Positions 14,463-22,027 of a DNA stretch of 26,716 bases are shown in pieces. Each line of letters starts with the position of its first letter. The stretch's first letter is position 1. The stretch spans positions 1-26,716 of the forward strand of contig JABWAJ010000014.1 in NCBI GenBank assembly GCA_013361075.1, given 5' to 3'. The notes beneath the pieces were generated by a model. The model was not told the DNA's origin. It made no database searches and worked only from the letters and a program-made list of their open reading frames with translations. This stretch comes from Saprospiraceae bacterium. GTDB lineage: Bacteria; Bacteroidota; Bacteroidia; Chitinophagales; Saprospiraceae. The position numbers and the translations under genes were made by a program.

Positions 14463-15344
14463 ATGCCATTAGATCAGGTTGAGGTTGACGATTTGGACGA
14501 GGGCGGAAAACCCGGGAAGGAGATGAGTTTTCTGGAGCATCTGGATGAGTTGCGCTGGAACATCATTCGGGCGGTCATCGCCATCGTTTCGCTTGGTATT
14601 GTGTTTTTTATTTTCAAAGATTGGCTGTTCGAGTCGGTTTTATTTGCGCCTTCGCGCAAGGAGTTTATCTCTTACCAGTTAATTTGCTGGTTTTCTGATG
14701 CCGTTGGCCTGGGCAAAACCATGTGCATTACCCCGCCTGTCTTCAAAACCCAGGCGATTGGTTTTGGGGAAGCATTCATCACCACCATTATGGTATCTTT
14801 CACCACGGGGTTCATCGTAGCTTTTCCATATGTGTTCTGGGAATTCTGGAGCTTTGTCAAGCCGGGCTTGTATCCGAAAGAGCAGCGTGCTGCAAGAGGC
14901 ATTGTGCTGGCATGCTCATTTTTATTTTTGTCGGGCATCCTTTTTGGGTACTACATCATTGCGCCGTTTGCCATCAACTTTTTGATTGGTTATACTATTC
15001 CCGGTGTAGAAAACGTGCCTACACTAAATTCTTTCATCACCTATCTCGTCATTTTTACCATACCCACAGGCATTGTCTTTGAGCTGCCGATTGTCGTATT
15101 TTTCCTGTCAAAAGTTGGTTTAGTTACTCCGTCGCTCATGCGCCAGTACCGCCGCCATGCAGCTCTGGGGATACTGGTTCTCGCAGCGGTCATCACCCCG
15201 ACTACGGATATCATTACCCAACTTTTGGTAGCGTTCCCGCTTTTCATCCTTTACGAAATCAGCATTGTCATCTCCCGCAGGGTAGAGAAGCAACAGCAGG
15301 CAGAAGAACTTGAGGAAGAACGCGGATTACAGCGTACCGAATAG
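14463..15344 (+). CDS. tatC: Sec-independent (Tat) protein translocase subunit TatC
   Basis: The 293-residue membrane protein has the conserved N-terminal motif MSFLEHLDELRWNIIRAVIA. The first periplasmic loop is longer than in E. coli (about residues 58-100). SFVKPGLYPKEQRAARG follows, and there are six hydrophobic segments in all. TatC binds the twin-arginine signal peptide and, with TatA, forms the translocase that exports folded proteins across the inner membrane. The hydrophilic N-terminal about 20 residues and the charged C-terminal tail (EKQQQAEELEEERG) are cytoplasmic. No tatA lies in the window. Its last 18 bp overlap the end of the convergent CHAT gene. Confidence 0.93.
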   Translation: MPLDQVEVDDLDEGGKPGKEMSFLEHLDELRWNIIRAVIAIVSLGIVFFIFKDWLFESVLFAPSRKEFISYQLICWFSDAVGLGKTMCITPPVFKTQAIGFGEAFITTIMVSFTTGFIVAFPYVFWEFWSFVKPGLYPKEQRAARGIVLACSFLFLSGILFGYYIIAPFAINFLIGYTIPGVENVPTLNSFITYLVIFTIPTGIVFELPIVVFFLSKVGLVTPSLMRQYRRHAALGILVLAAVITPTTDIITQLLVAFPLFILYEISIVISRRVEKQQQAEELEEERGLQRTE

Positions 15345-18065
15345 GACGAAGCCGCTCCATTTTCGCGGATCAGCGCTTTTGTTGTCTTTGATCATTTTCA
15401 GTTTTGCGTTGCGCAAAGCCTGGGCATAGCTTTTGCCTTCCAGTGTTTGTTCATAAAAAAGCCGCATCAACTGAGCGGTATAAGAGTCGTAAACTTTCCA
15501 CAGGGAACTCATGACATTGGGTACGCCTGCAGATAAAAAGCTATGGGTGAGGGATAAAGCGCCTTCGTTGCCGGACGCGGGCCCGCTGCCGCTTTCGCAA
15601 CTGCTGAGCGTGACCAAATCAACGCCCTTTAAATTCAACCCGCCAATTTCAGTAGCATACAGGATCCCGTCTTCCGGATCCGGTTTGCCAATATTGGGCT
15701 GGGCAAATGCAATGCCCGAAAGCGCCGGATTGGCATAATTGACAAAGCTGTGTGTCGCTAAGTGAAGGATGCTGTGGCGGCTGGCGTTGGCTTTTAAATT
15801 GGCCTCAACCGCTTCTGCACGAAGGTAGGCCAAAGCTGGTTTTTTCTTTTTGGCAAACAGTTTTGCAATGCCCACGATTTCGCGCTCCGATTCGGGCAAC
15901 GCCTGAAAGCTTATTCCGTCAATGGTTGCAGAACGCAGACTGAAACTGCCCTGATAAGTAGTGTCGAAAGCAAAAAGGTTGCTATCCCAGATGTAGCTTT
16001 GACTGGCGTTGTTGTCAAAAACCGGAGCCATACACAAAAAGCCGGAAGCAGAAGCAGGCATGTTTTTTTGTTCGGCTAAGGTCGCCGCGTAGCTGTATTG
16101 AATGGTATAAGACCGGATGAGGTAGTTTAGCTTATGGTAACTCGTTGGCGCATCGTCTTCAGACGGCATAAACCCCGAAATGATGGCTTCAAAAGGAACT
16201 GCAAATAACCCCTGGTGCGGAACAATGAGCAGGCGGGTTTTGCCCTTCAGCAACGAATCTACCGGTTGAATGAGGCGATCGTACATCAATTGCGCGTATT
16301 TCGGAAACTGGGCATTGTCTGACTTTTTTATGCTTTGCAAAAAGCCTTTGATGGCCCCGTCTAAATCGGTAATGATTCGGGTTTCGTCAAGTTTGGTGTA
16401 AACGCCAGGCCCCGTTCCCATTGGTTTTTCCTGCAAATACATCATTTTTTTGACAAACTTTTCTGCCTTGGTGTCCTCAGGCTTGAATTCGCGTCCTTTG
16501 GTGATTTTACGGCAAAGAACGCCGGTTTTGCTTACCGCAAATATGTAATAATCGGTTTTGCCGATGAAGTAGGAGAGGAGCAGGTCGGATTCGCTCAAAT
16601 TGTTTTGCTGCTGGATGAGGGGCTGATAACCACGACCAGAATAAACCGCATCTAAAGCCGGATAAGCCTTAGACAACTCCATAAAATAGGCGAAATAGGC
16701 CTTGCGGTTTGCTTCAGCTTTGCTTCGCAGGGCAACGTCTTCCGGATGGAGCCGCACTAAGGTTTCTGCATCCCGCCACGCTGCGCGCAGGGCTGCTTCC
16801 CGCTCCGATTCTGTAGCAGGAAGGATGTTTTTAGAAACGGCGCTAAACAGGTTGATGCGCAACAACAACGCCTTACCGAGCTCAGCCATGTCAAAAGCAA
16901 GACTTAGCGCAAGCTGCGGGTCGCCCGTTTCGCGCAGGCGGTAGGCGGATTCCAGCGTCGCTTCCGTGAGGTCGGTTGTAAGGGACAGCAGTTGCAACCT
17001 GGAAGCATCGTCTCCAAGTGCAGTAACGGCTTCTTCGATGGTCAGAATGGCGTTTAACCCATAGGTGAAAGCGGTTTCCTGGTCGTTTTTCTGCAACAGC
17101 AACGCTGTCTGGAGGTGCAACGCCAGCGCCAGCAAAGGCCGGTCCAGCGTAAAGATATCCGGACGGATTTCATCGCCTTGTGTGAATTGGCCCAGATCCG
17201 GGCAGAGGCTTTGAATGGCCTTGTCTGCATAATGCTGCGAGCTGTCGGGTTCATTCAGGTTGAAATACAACTGCCCCAGATTCAGCAAGGTACGTGCTGT
17301 TTCGCGGTGGTGTTCGCCCAAAGCGTCCCGGTAAATGGCCAATGCCTGGTGGTAGTATTGAACGGCTACAGAAGGCGTGTCCCGGCGCATGGTTTCGCCC
17401 AGCGCGTTGAAAACATTGCCGCGCAGGTCTTTTCTTCCGGGCACGGTCTCTGCCAGTTCCAGCGCCTGCCGGAAACTTGTTTTTGCCGCTTCCAATTTGT
17501 CCTGCCCGAGGTACACCCGTCCGATATTGTAGTAATTCGTGGCCACATCCGCCTGGCTGCCTTCTGTTGCGGAAAGCAGGGTTTCCAGCGATTGCTGGTA
17601 ATAATTCAGTGCTTTTTCGGGTTGGCCCAATCCTTCAAAAGCAGAAGCGATATAGCCATAAATCAGCGCGTACAATTTGGGTTCTTCAATGGGCATCGAC
17701 GTCGCGATGAACAGGTGATCAAGCGCTTTTTCGTAATTTCCCTGTTGTAAGGCAATGGCACCAATGCGCATGTAGTTTTCCGCAACATCGCCGCTCATGA
17801 GCTGGTCGCGCAGGGCCATCGAACGGGCATTGGCGTCTTCTGCCTGTTTGAAACTGCCCAACTGAAGGTAGTTGTAGCTCATCAGAAACAGCGCTTTCGA
17901 CTGGTCGTGCAACCTGCGGGGGTTGTCGCGGAGGAAGTTTTCCAGCAACTCGTTGGAAGCCAGGAAACGACTGGCCCCGCTGAGCGAATCGGCCATACGG
18001 ATGACGGATTGCGCTGATGACAAGTGGGCAAAGCACAGTAAAAACAGTACCGGGAGGTGTCTCAT
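15327..18065 (-). CDS. Exported TPR-CHAT protein (caspase-like protease)
   Basis: The 912-residue protein starts at MRHLPVLFLLCFAHLSSAQ, a signal peptide; the longer reading from 18155 adds 30 unlikely residues. Residues about 55-290 are tandem TPRs (for example YMRIGAIALQQGNYEKALDH and YYNIGRVYLGQDKLEAAKTS). A helical linker follows, and the C-terminal about 290 residues are a CHAT domain. Both members of the catalytic dyad are present: His772 in LHLATHS and Cys823 in LVTLSSCESG. CHAT proteases are caspase/separase relatives used in bacterial cell-death and immune systems; TPRs usually recognise the activator or substrate. The signal peptide puts this one in the periplasm or outside, unlike cytosolic CHAT effectors. 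The gene diverges from the EAD-SUMF1 gene, so the pair may be functionally linked. Confidence 0.88.
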   Translation of the reverse strand: MRHLPVLFLLCFAHLSSAQSVIRMADSLSGASRFLASNELLENFLRDNPRRLHDQSKALFLMSYNYLQLGSFKQAEDANARSMALRDQLMSGDVAENYMRIGAIALQQGNYEKALDHLFIATSMPIEEPKLYALIYGYIASAFEGLGQPEKALNYYQQSLETLLSATEGSQADVATNYYNIGRVYLGQDKLEAAKTSFRQALELAETVPGRKDLRGNVFNALGETMRRDTPSVAVQYYHQALAIYRDALGEHHRETARTLLNLGQLYFNLNEPDSSQHYADKAIQSLCPDLGQFTQGDEIRPDIFTLDRPLLALALHLQTALLLQKNDQETAFTYGLNAILTIEEAVTALGDDASRLQLLSLTTDLTEATLESAYRLRETGDPQLALSLAFDMAELGKALLLRINLFSAVSKNILPATESEREAALRAAWRDAETLVRLHPEDVALRSKAEANRKAYFAYFMELSKAYPALDAVYSGRGYQPLIQQQNNLSESDLLLSYFIGKTDYYIFAVSKTGVLCRKITKGREFKPEDTKAEKFVKKMMYLQEKPMGTGPGVYTKLDETRIITDLDGAIKGFLQSIKKSDNAQFPKYAQLMYDRLIQPVDSLLKGKTRLLIVPHQGLFAVPFEAIISGFMPSEDDAPTSYHKLNYLIRSYTIQYSYAATLAEQKNMPASASGFLCMAPVFDNNASQSYIWDSNLFAFDTTYQGSFSLRSATIDGISFQALPESEREIVGIAKLFAKKKKPALAYLRAEAVEANLKANASRHSILHLATHSFVNYANPALSGIAFAQPNIGKPDPEDGILYATEIGGLNLKGVDLVTLSSCESGSGPASGNEGALSLTHSFLSAGVPNVMSSLWKVYDSYTAQLMRLFYEQTLEGKSYAQALRNAKLKMIKDNKSADPRKWSGFVLFGTL

Positions 18066-18130
18066 ACAGTGAAAAACGATTAAGTATGTTGCCAAAAAAC
18101 GGCACAAAACCCCAATATATTGGGAATGGG

Positions 18131-18164
18131 CAAAAATACATTGCAAAATCTTCAATTCTTCAAA
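18131..18164 (-). promoter_or_regulatory. Candidate promoter for the TPR-CHAT gene
   Basis: On the minus strand, TATTTTTG (18138-18131) is an exact TAnnTTTG, and TTTG (18164-18161) lies 22 bases upstream. A weaker plus-strand counterpart TATCTTTA (18182-18189) lies 22 bases before the ATG of the divergent EAD-SUMF1 gene, so both genes could be controlled from this 145-bp gap. Confidence 0.45.
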
Positions 18165-18210
18165 TTTCCCGAATCCTTCCCTATCTTTATCCTTCTAATT
18201 CCAAAGCAAT

Positions 18211-20751
18211 ATGCCATTGACCCAACCCCTTCCGGAGCTGCGCAAAAACATCAAGGAAATCCTGATCCAGGATTTACCTGCTGCCATCAGGGCGCTGGGC
18301 GAGCTTTTGCCCGAAGGTTCCGAAAAACACAGCGTCACCCTCACCATGCTCGCGCAGATCAACGACGCGAACAAAGCCCATTTCCGCAATACCCTCAGCC
18401 CCGATGAGTATGCCCGCCGGATTGATTCGGTGCGCGCCAATTTTCTCGACCTGCTGGACGGCCTCGAAGCCGCCGATTTTGAAGAACCTATGGAGGTGGG
18501 AAAAAGCAACACCTCCTCCGCCAAAACCGGCAGCGTCCTCTACCGCGTACCGCACCGCATGCCCCTGCGCAAACCCGTCATCTGTACCATCCGTGTGGCC
18601 ATTGACGAAGACGCCCTGCTCGAAGACATTGTGCTTGACGCAAATGTGCACATTAAACAACGCGTGGAAGTCTCCGACATGATGAAAGCCGAACTGCTCG
18701 ACCCTGAGGGCACGGTTTTTCAGGTGCGCAACCTGAGCGAAGCCACTCAGCTGGTGCGCGAAATGGGCAAAACCCAGTGGTTGTTCAGCGTCACGCCGCT
18801 GGTGGAAGGCCAGCACCAGCTGCTGGTGAAAGTATCCATGATGGAGTTTGTGCCCAACCTCGGTACTTACATTCCAAGAGAAGTATCCATTCTGGAAACC
18901 GTGACCATTGTGACCGAAACAGCCGGCATTGGTGACGTGGAGGATGCGCCGATGAAAAGCGCGGGGGAATCGTTTGCCGTGAACCAGGCTCCCGGCACCC
19001 CCCGGCAGAAAGGAGACAGCGGCAGCGGGGAGGCAACGGAGGTTGAGAAAGGAGTTTCAGCATCACAGATTTCGCCACCTGCGCCTGTACTGCCGCCTTC
19101 GGAGCTTTCTGTGATCACGCCGGAACACGGCATTGGCAGCGATTCGGCTACCGAATCCTACATCCCGGCACCACAGCCCATGATCCAGCCGCCGCCGCAG
19201 CAGCAATCCCGACCCATTTCGGGCAGGGTGCGGGCCATGTCTTTTTTGCTCTTGTTTCTGATCGTTGGCTCCACGGCAACCTATGCCCTGACGCCCCCGC
19301 CTGTGCGCGACTTTTGGTTGGCGGAACTCAAGGGGACCCCGGAAGCTTTTGCCGCCTATATCAAAGAATACGAGGACAATCCGGAAGCAGCGCCCCGCGT
19401 GGAAAAAGCCTACTACCGCAAAGCCCTGAAAACGGAAGCCATTGAAGACCTGCGCGCCTACCAGCAGGCTTATGCAAGTGGCCGGTACCGCGACCAGATC
19501 ACCGAAAAAATAAAAACCCTCGAAGCCCGTGAAGTAGAAAGCATCCGCCGCCAGCCCACGGGCGCCCGTATCCGCAACTTCCTGAAAAACTACCCGGAAA
19601 GTACCCAACTGGCTACCGTAGCCGAAGCCGCCGCCTCCGACGAGCAAGTCCTCCGGGAAGTGCAACCCGCACTCGACGCCACCCTGGAACAACAAGCCGA
19701 AACGGCCACCACCACCGAAGAAGTCCAGGCCCTGATGCCCGCCCTGAAAGCTGCCGCCAGCGCCGCTTCCGTAGAGCGCGTGGAAAAAATTGTGGCCCGG
19801 AAAACGGAGATCCGGCAGGAGGTGAGGCCGCAATTGCAGGAGATCAAAACGGCGGTGCAGGAACGGGAGAAAAGGAGGACGGATGATGTAGGGCAAAATG
19901 TGGAAAAAGATAATGTTTTAAAAGAAAGGGTAGGGGAGCAGATGAGTGAAAAAAGAGAAAGCCTTACCGGAAAAACGGAAACTCGAAAAGACAAATTAAA
20001 TACGAAAATAGATAACCTTGTGGATGCGGCGCCGGCCCTTTTGGGGGAGAGGAAGAATGCGTTGAAAACGATTGCGGATGGGATGGTTTTTGTAAAAGGC
20101 GGCACCTTCACCATGGGCTGTTTGGATGGGCGGGATAAAGACTGTGAAAAAAAAGAAAAACCATCCCATTCCGTTACGCTGGATGATTTTTACCTCAGCC
20201 GCACCGAAGTCACCCAGGCCCAATGGCAGGCCATCATGGGGAGTAACCCTTCTGAATTCAAGGATTGTCCAACCTGCCCCGTAGAACAAGTGAGTTGGGA
20301 GGACGTTCAGGAATTTTTAAAAAAGCTGAACGACCTAAGCTCCGGGGCCAAATACCGCCTGCCCACCGAAGCAGAATGGGAATACGCGGCCCGGGGCGGC
20401 GCGAAGAGCAACAAAGGCTATTTGTATGCGGGCAGCAATGATCTGAAGGAAGTGGCCTGGTATGAGGGCAACTCCGGCAGTAAAACGCACCCGGTGGGTC
20501 AAAAAATGAAAAACGAATTGGGATTGTATGATATGACTGGGAATGTGTATGAGTGGTGCAGCGATTGGTATGGCGATTATCCTTCGGCGGCTCAAAACAA
20601 CCCGGCCGGCCCGAAAAGTGGCTCCGACCGCGTCCTTCGCGGCGGGTCGTGGTACAGCGACCCGCTGTTTTGCCGTGTGGCTTATCGCAACTTCGTCACG
20701 CCCGGCAACCGCTCCGACAGCGTTGGCTTCCGCCTGGCCAGGACAAAATAA
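18211..20751 (+). CDS. Transmembrane protein: effector-associated (death-like) domain + TM + SUMF1/FGE-fold domain
   Basis: The protein has 846 residues and no signal peptide. Residues 1-90 form a small helical domain (RKNIKEILIQDLPAAIRALG; later HFRNTLSPDEYARRIDSVRA and NFLDLLDGLE) resembling EAD11-type effector-associated domains of bacterial conflict systems. Residues about 105-237 look like a beta-rich domain I cannot name. A Pro-rich linker precedes one membrane helix (343-360, MSFLLLFLIVGSTATYAL). Residues 361-620 are helical and charged, with short FxxYxxxYP-like repeats. Residues 625-846 are a SUMF1/FGE-sulfatase domain (MVFVKGGTFTMGC, LPTEAEWEYAARGG, ELGLYDMTGNVYEW, VLRGGSW...VGFRLAR). 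Arginines just before the helix suggest the EAD is cytosolic and the SUMF1 domain periplasmic. One of the two FGE catalytic cysteines is replaced (Ser816), so oxidase activity is unlikely and ligand binding is favoured. Confidence 0.8.
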   Translation: MPLTQPLPELRKNIKEILIQDLPAAIRALGELLPEGSEKHSVTLTMLAQINDANKAHFRNTLSPDEYARRIDSVRANFLDLLDGLEAADFEEPMEVGKSNTSSAKTGSVLYRVPHRMPLRKPVICTIRVAIDEDALLEDIVLDANVHIKQRVEVSDMMKAELLDPEGTVFQVRNLSEATQLVREMGKTQWLFSVTPLVEGQHQLLVKVSMMEFVPNLGTYIPREVSILETVTIVTETAGIGDVEDAPMKSAGESFAVNQAPGTPRQKGDSGSGEATEVEKGVSASQISPPAPVLPPSELSVITPEHGIGSDSATESYIPAPQPMIQPPPQQQSRPISGRVRAMSFLLLFLIVGSTATYALTPPPVRDFWLAELKGTPEAFAAYIKEYEDNPEAAPRVEKAYYRKALKTEAIEDLRAYQQAYASGRYRDQITEKIKTLEAREVESIRRQPTGARIRNFLKNYPESTQLATVAEAAASDEQVLREVQPALDATLEQQAETATTTEEVQALMPALKAAASAASVERVEKIVARKTEIRQEVRPQLQEIKTAVQEREKRRTDDVGQNVEKDNVLKERVGEQMSEKRESLTGKTETRKDKLNTKIDNLVDAAPALLGERKNALKTIADGMVFVKGGTFTMGCLDGRDKDCEKKEKPSHSVTLDDFYLSRTEVTQAQWQAIMGSNPSEFKDCPTCPVEQVSWEDVQEFLKKLNDLSSGAKYRLPTEAEWEYAARGGAKSNKGYLYAGSNDLKEVAWYEGNSGSKTHPVGQKMKNELGLYDMTGNVYEWCSDWYGDYPSAAQNNPAGPKSGSDRVLRGGSWYSDPLFCRVAYRNFVTPGNRSDSVGFRLARTK
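20653..20721 (+). other. Possible variable region (DGR-type VR) at the end of the SUMF1 domain
   Basis: After the fixed RGGSW, the codons at positions usually Asn in diversity-generating-retroelement templates are TAC AGC GAC, TTT, TAT, AAC TTC GTC and TCC GAC AGC. All are NNC or NNT, as expected if AAY codons were mutagenised at their adenines. The intervening CR-A-R, TPGNR and VGFRL residues fit the constant positions of such repeats. No template repeat or reverse transcriptase is in the window. Confidence 0.35.
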
Positions 20752-20787
20752 CCCTCTAATTCTTTTACCCTTTAACCCTTTTCCGGG

Positions 20788-20825
20788 AAATGGGCGGGTC
20801 GTGTCACGGCTCGCCCATTTTTTTT
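20788..20825 (+). terminator. Rho-independent terminator after the EAD-SUMF1 gene
   Basis: AAATGGGCG (20788-20796) pairs with CGCCCATTT (20812-20820), with further partial pairing inside, and is followed by a T run to 20825. It lies 37 bp after the stop codon. Confidence 0.8.
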
Positions 20826-20841
20826 GTGTGAAAGCTGTGCG

Positions 20842-20895
20842 GATATATACGCCTATATATAGCGCAGCATATATAGCGTATATATCTACGCGTAG
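20842..20895. repeat. Long AT-rich palindrome with an adjacent perfect 10-bp palindrome
   Basis: GATATATACG (20842-20851) is the exact inverse of CGTATATATC (20877-20886), and the bases between also largely pair (CTATATATAGC against GCATATATAG). CTACGCGTAG at 20886-20895 is itself a perfect palindrome. It lies between the terminator and the first toxin-antitoxin pair. An operator, recombination site or cruciform-forming element is possible. Confidence 0.7.
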
Positions 20896-21017
20896 CGCTT
20901 ATGTGTTGCCAGTTTTTGTATATATTGGCCTGAAATAGCCAGAAAGAACATCCAACTTCACGAAACGATCTACGTTTTTCATCAGGCTGCATAGTTTATT
21001 TTTAAGGAAAAATTGCT

Positions 21018-21025
21018 TAATTTTG
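21018..21025 (+). promoter_or_regulatory. Candidate -7 element for the first antitoxin-toxin pair
   Basis: TAATTTTG matches TAnnTTTG exactly, 15 bases before the ATG at 21041. No clear -33 TTG is seen at the usual distance. Confidence 0.35.
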
Positions 21026-21040
21026 TAAAAATTTACCTGG

Positions 21041-21340
21041 ATGACAACCTTTCCAAAAGAAGCGCTTAAATCTGCACTGATTGAACTTGCCCAATCAGAC
21101 CGCGCTTTTTTTGCCTCCCTGATTGCTGACTTGATGAGTGATTCAGAGCCAGCCAATATGCCTAAACCTGATATTCAGGATGTGGGTACCCAACCAGCAA
21201 AAATCACCCCCGCTTATCGCAAAAATGTGAAAGTACTCCGGAAAAAATATGCGATGGACAAATCCGTTTTGCTTAAACTTCAGGACTTGTTTGAAGATGG
21301 ACCACCTGCAGAAGAGTTTCTGCAGACTGCTAAATTGTAG
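21041..21340 (+). CDS. Putative antitoxin partner of a PIN toxin
   Basis: The 99-residue protein is recognised mainly by position. It lies two bases upstream of a PIN-domain gene on the same strand and has the size of a type II antitoxin. The N-terminal part (TTFPKEALKSALIELAQSDR, then AFFASLIADLMSD) is helical and could dimerise or bind DNA, a Pro-rich linker follows, and the basic segment AYRKNVKVLRKKYAMDKSVL precedes an acidic C-terminus. It shows no clear AbrB, RHH or Phd motif, so the antitoxin family is unidentified. Since its toxin is truncated, it may now persist as a solitary antitoxin. Confidence 0.6.
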   Translation: MTTFPKEALKSALIELAQSDRAFFASLIADLMSDSEPANMPKPDIQDVGTQPAKITPAYRKNVKVLRKKYAMDKSVLLKLQDLFEDGPPAEEFLQTAKL

Positions 21341-21342
21341 AC

Positions 21343-21714
21343 ATGGACTATTTGCTGGATACGAATATTCTGATTCATCGAATCCGATTAAGTGCCATTG
21401 GCCAAAAAACAGAACAACAATTCCAACTTTTTTCCGGCAACCATAACTTGATTATCTCTGCCGTTACGAAAGGAGAAATCCTGTCATTCGCAAAACAATC
21501 GGCATGGGGGCTTTCCAAAATGGATAAGTTGATGAATTTATTAGATGCATTGGCCTGTGTCCCCGTTGATGGAGCGTCGCCATTAATGGATGCTTATGCA
21601 GATATTGAAACCTACAGCCAGGGCAAGCACTTGCAATATTTGCCACAGCAAGGCGAGGCTCCGGCCTTGTGTCTACTATTCTTCGGGCTCCGGCCTGATG
21701 CCACTTTTGTCTGA
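21343..21714 (+). pseudogene. PIN-domain (VapC-like) toxin truncated by a dispersed repeat
   Basis: The N-terminal about 103 residues align with the intact PIN protein at 22303-22743: YLLDTNILIH with Asp6, VTKGE with Glu45, and MDAYADIETYSQGK. From residue 104 (base 21652) the reading is repeat DNA: the codons GEAPALCLLFFGLRPDATF are a translation of repeat copy A. The region of the second half of the active site (KNDLWIAATA...ITDADF in the paralogue, with the third and fourth acidic residues) is missing. PIN toxins are Mg-dependent RNases needing all of these residues, so this copy should be inactive. No detached remainder was found after the repeat, so deletion or replacement is more likely than simple insertion. 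Confidence 0.75.
21654..21699 (+). repeat. Two-hairpin dispersed repeat, copy A
   Basis: Hairpin 1 (CGAGGC-TCCG-GCCTTG, 21654-21669), the linker TGTCTACTATT, then hairpin 2 (TTCGGGC-TCCG-GCCTGAT, 21682-21699). This copy forms the 3' end of the broken PIN reading frame. The stretch 21669-21732 is repeated exactly at 21841-21904 after copy B. Confidence 0.85.
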
Positions 21715-21810
21715 ATCAGGATTTTCAGAATTTGAGAATTCCCAGAATTATGACGCCCCTGACGCCCAATTCTGAGCATTCTTTAATCCTGAGAATTCTG
21801 ATTCAGACAA
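21707..21810. repeat. Imperfect 26-bp inverted repeat (TTGTCTGAATCAGG...)
   Basis: The left arm 21707-21732 matches the reverse complement of 21785-21810 at most positions: both begin TTGTCTGAATCAG and end TCAGaATT or TCAGgATT. A second left arm at 21879-21904 has its own shorter partner, CAGACAA at 21928-21934. GAATTC-type sub-repeats fill the interior. Confidence 0.75.
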
Positions 21811-21825
21811 TTACCTCCGCTGGCG

Positions 21826-21871
21826 CGAAGCTCCGGCCTCGTGTCTACTATTCTTCGGGCTCCGGCCTGAT
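21826..21871 (+). repeat. Two-hairpin dispersed repeat, copy B
   Basis: Hairpin 1 (CGAAGC-TCCG-GCCTCG, one A-C mismatch), the linker TGTCTACTATTC, hairpin 2 (TTCGGGC-TCCG-GCCTGAT). It is preceded by GCTGGCGCGA, a flank shared with copies C and D. Confidence 0.85.
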
Positions 21872-22001
21872 GCCACTTTTGTCTGAATCAGGATTTTCAG
21901 AATTCTCAGGATTCCAGAATTCTGTTGCAGACAATTACCGCTCGCGTCAGGGCGGTAACGTGCATAAAGGAAAATCACATTCCAATTCCATAAAAAAGCC
22001 T

Positions 22002-22009
22002 TATTTTTG
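22002..22009 (+). promoter_or_regulatory. Candidate -7 element for the second antitoxin-toxin pair
   Basis: TATTTTTG matches TAnnTTTG exactly and lies 18 bases before the ATG at 22028. No clear -33 TTG is seen at the usual distance. Confidence 0.35.
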
Positions 22010-22027
22010 TTACAAATTGATCTAACC

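Noticed and set aside
19063..19896. Minus-strand 277-codon frame opposite the EAD-SUMF1 gene
   Set aside because: Gly/Phe-rich antisense shadow without a plausible start or domain.
13872..20751. Complete DGR cassette (Avd + variable protein + reverse transcriptase)
   Set aside because: Only a broken Avd-like gene and a VR-like segment are present, more than 4 kb apart. No reverse transcriptase with a YxDD motif and no template repeat could be found on either strand.
20842..20895. Palindrome as a replication origin or dif site
   Set aside because: No DnaA-box cluster, origin genes or dif-like core is nearby; palindromy alone is not enough.
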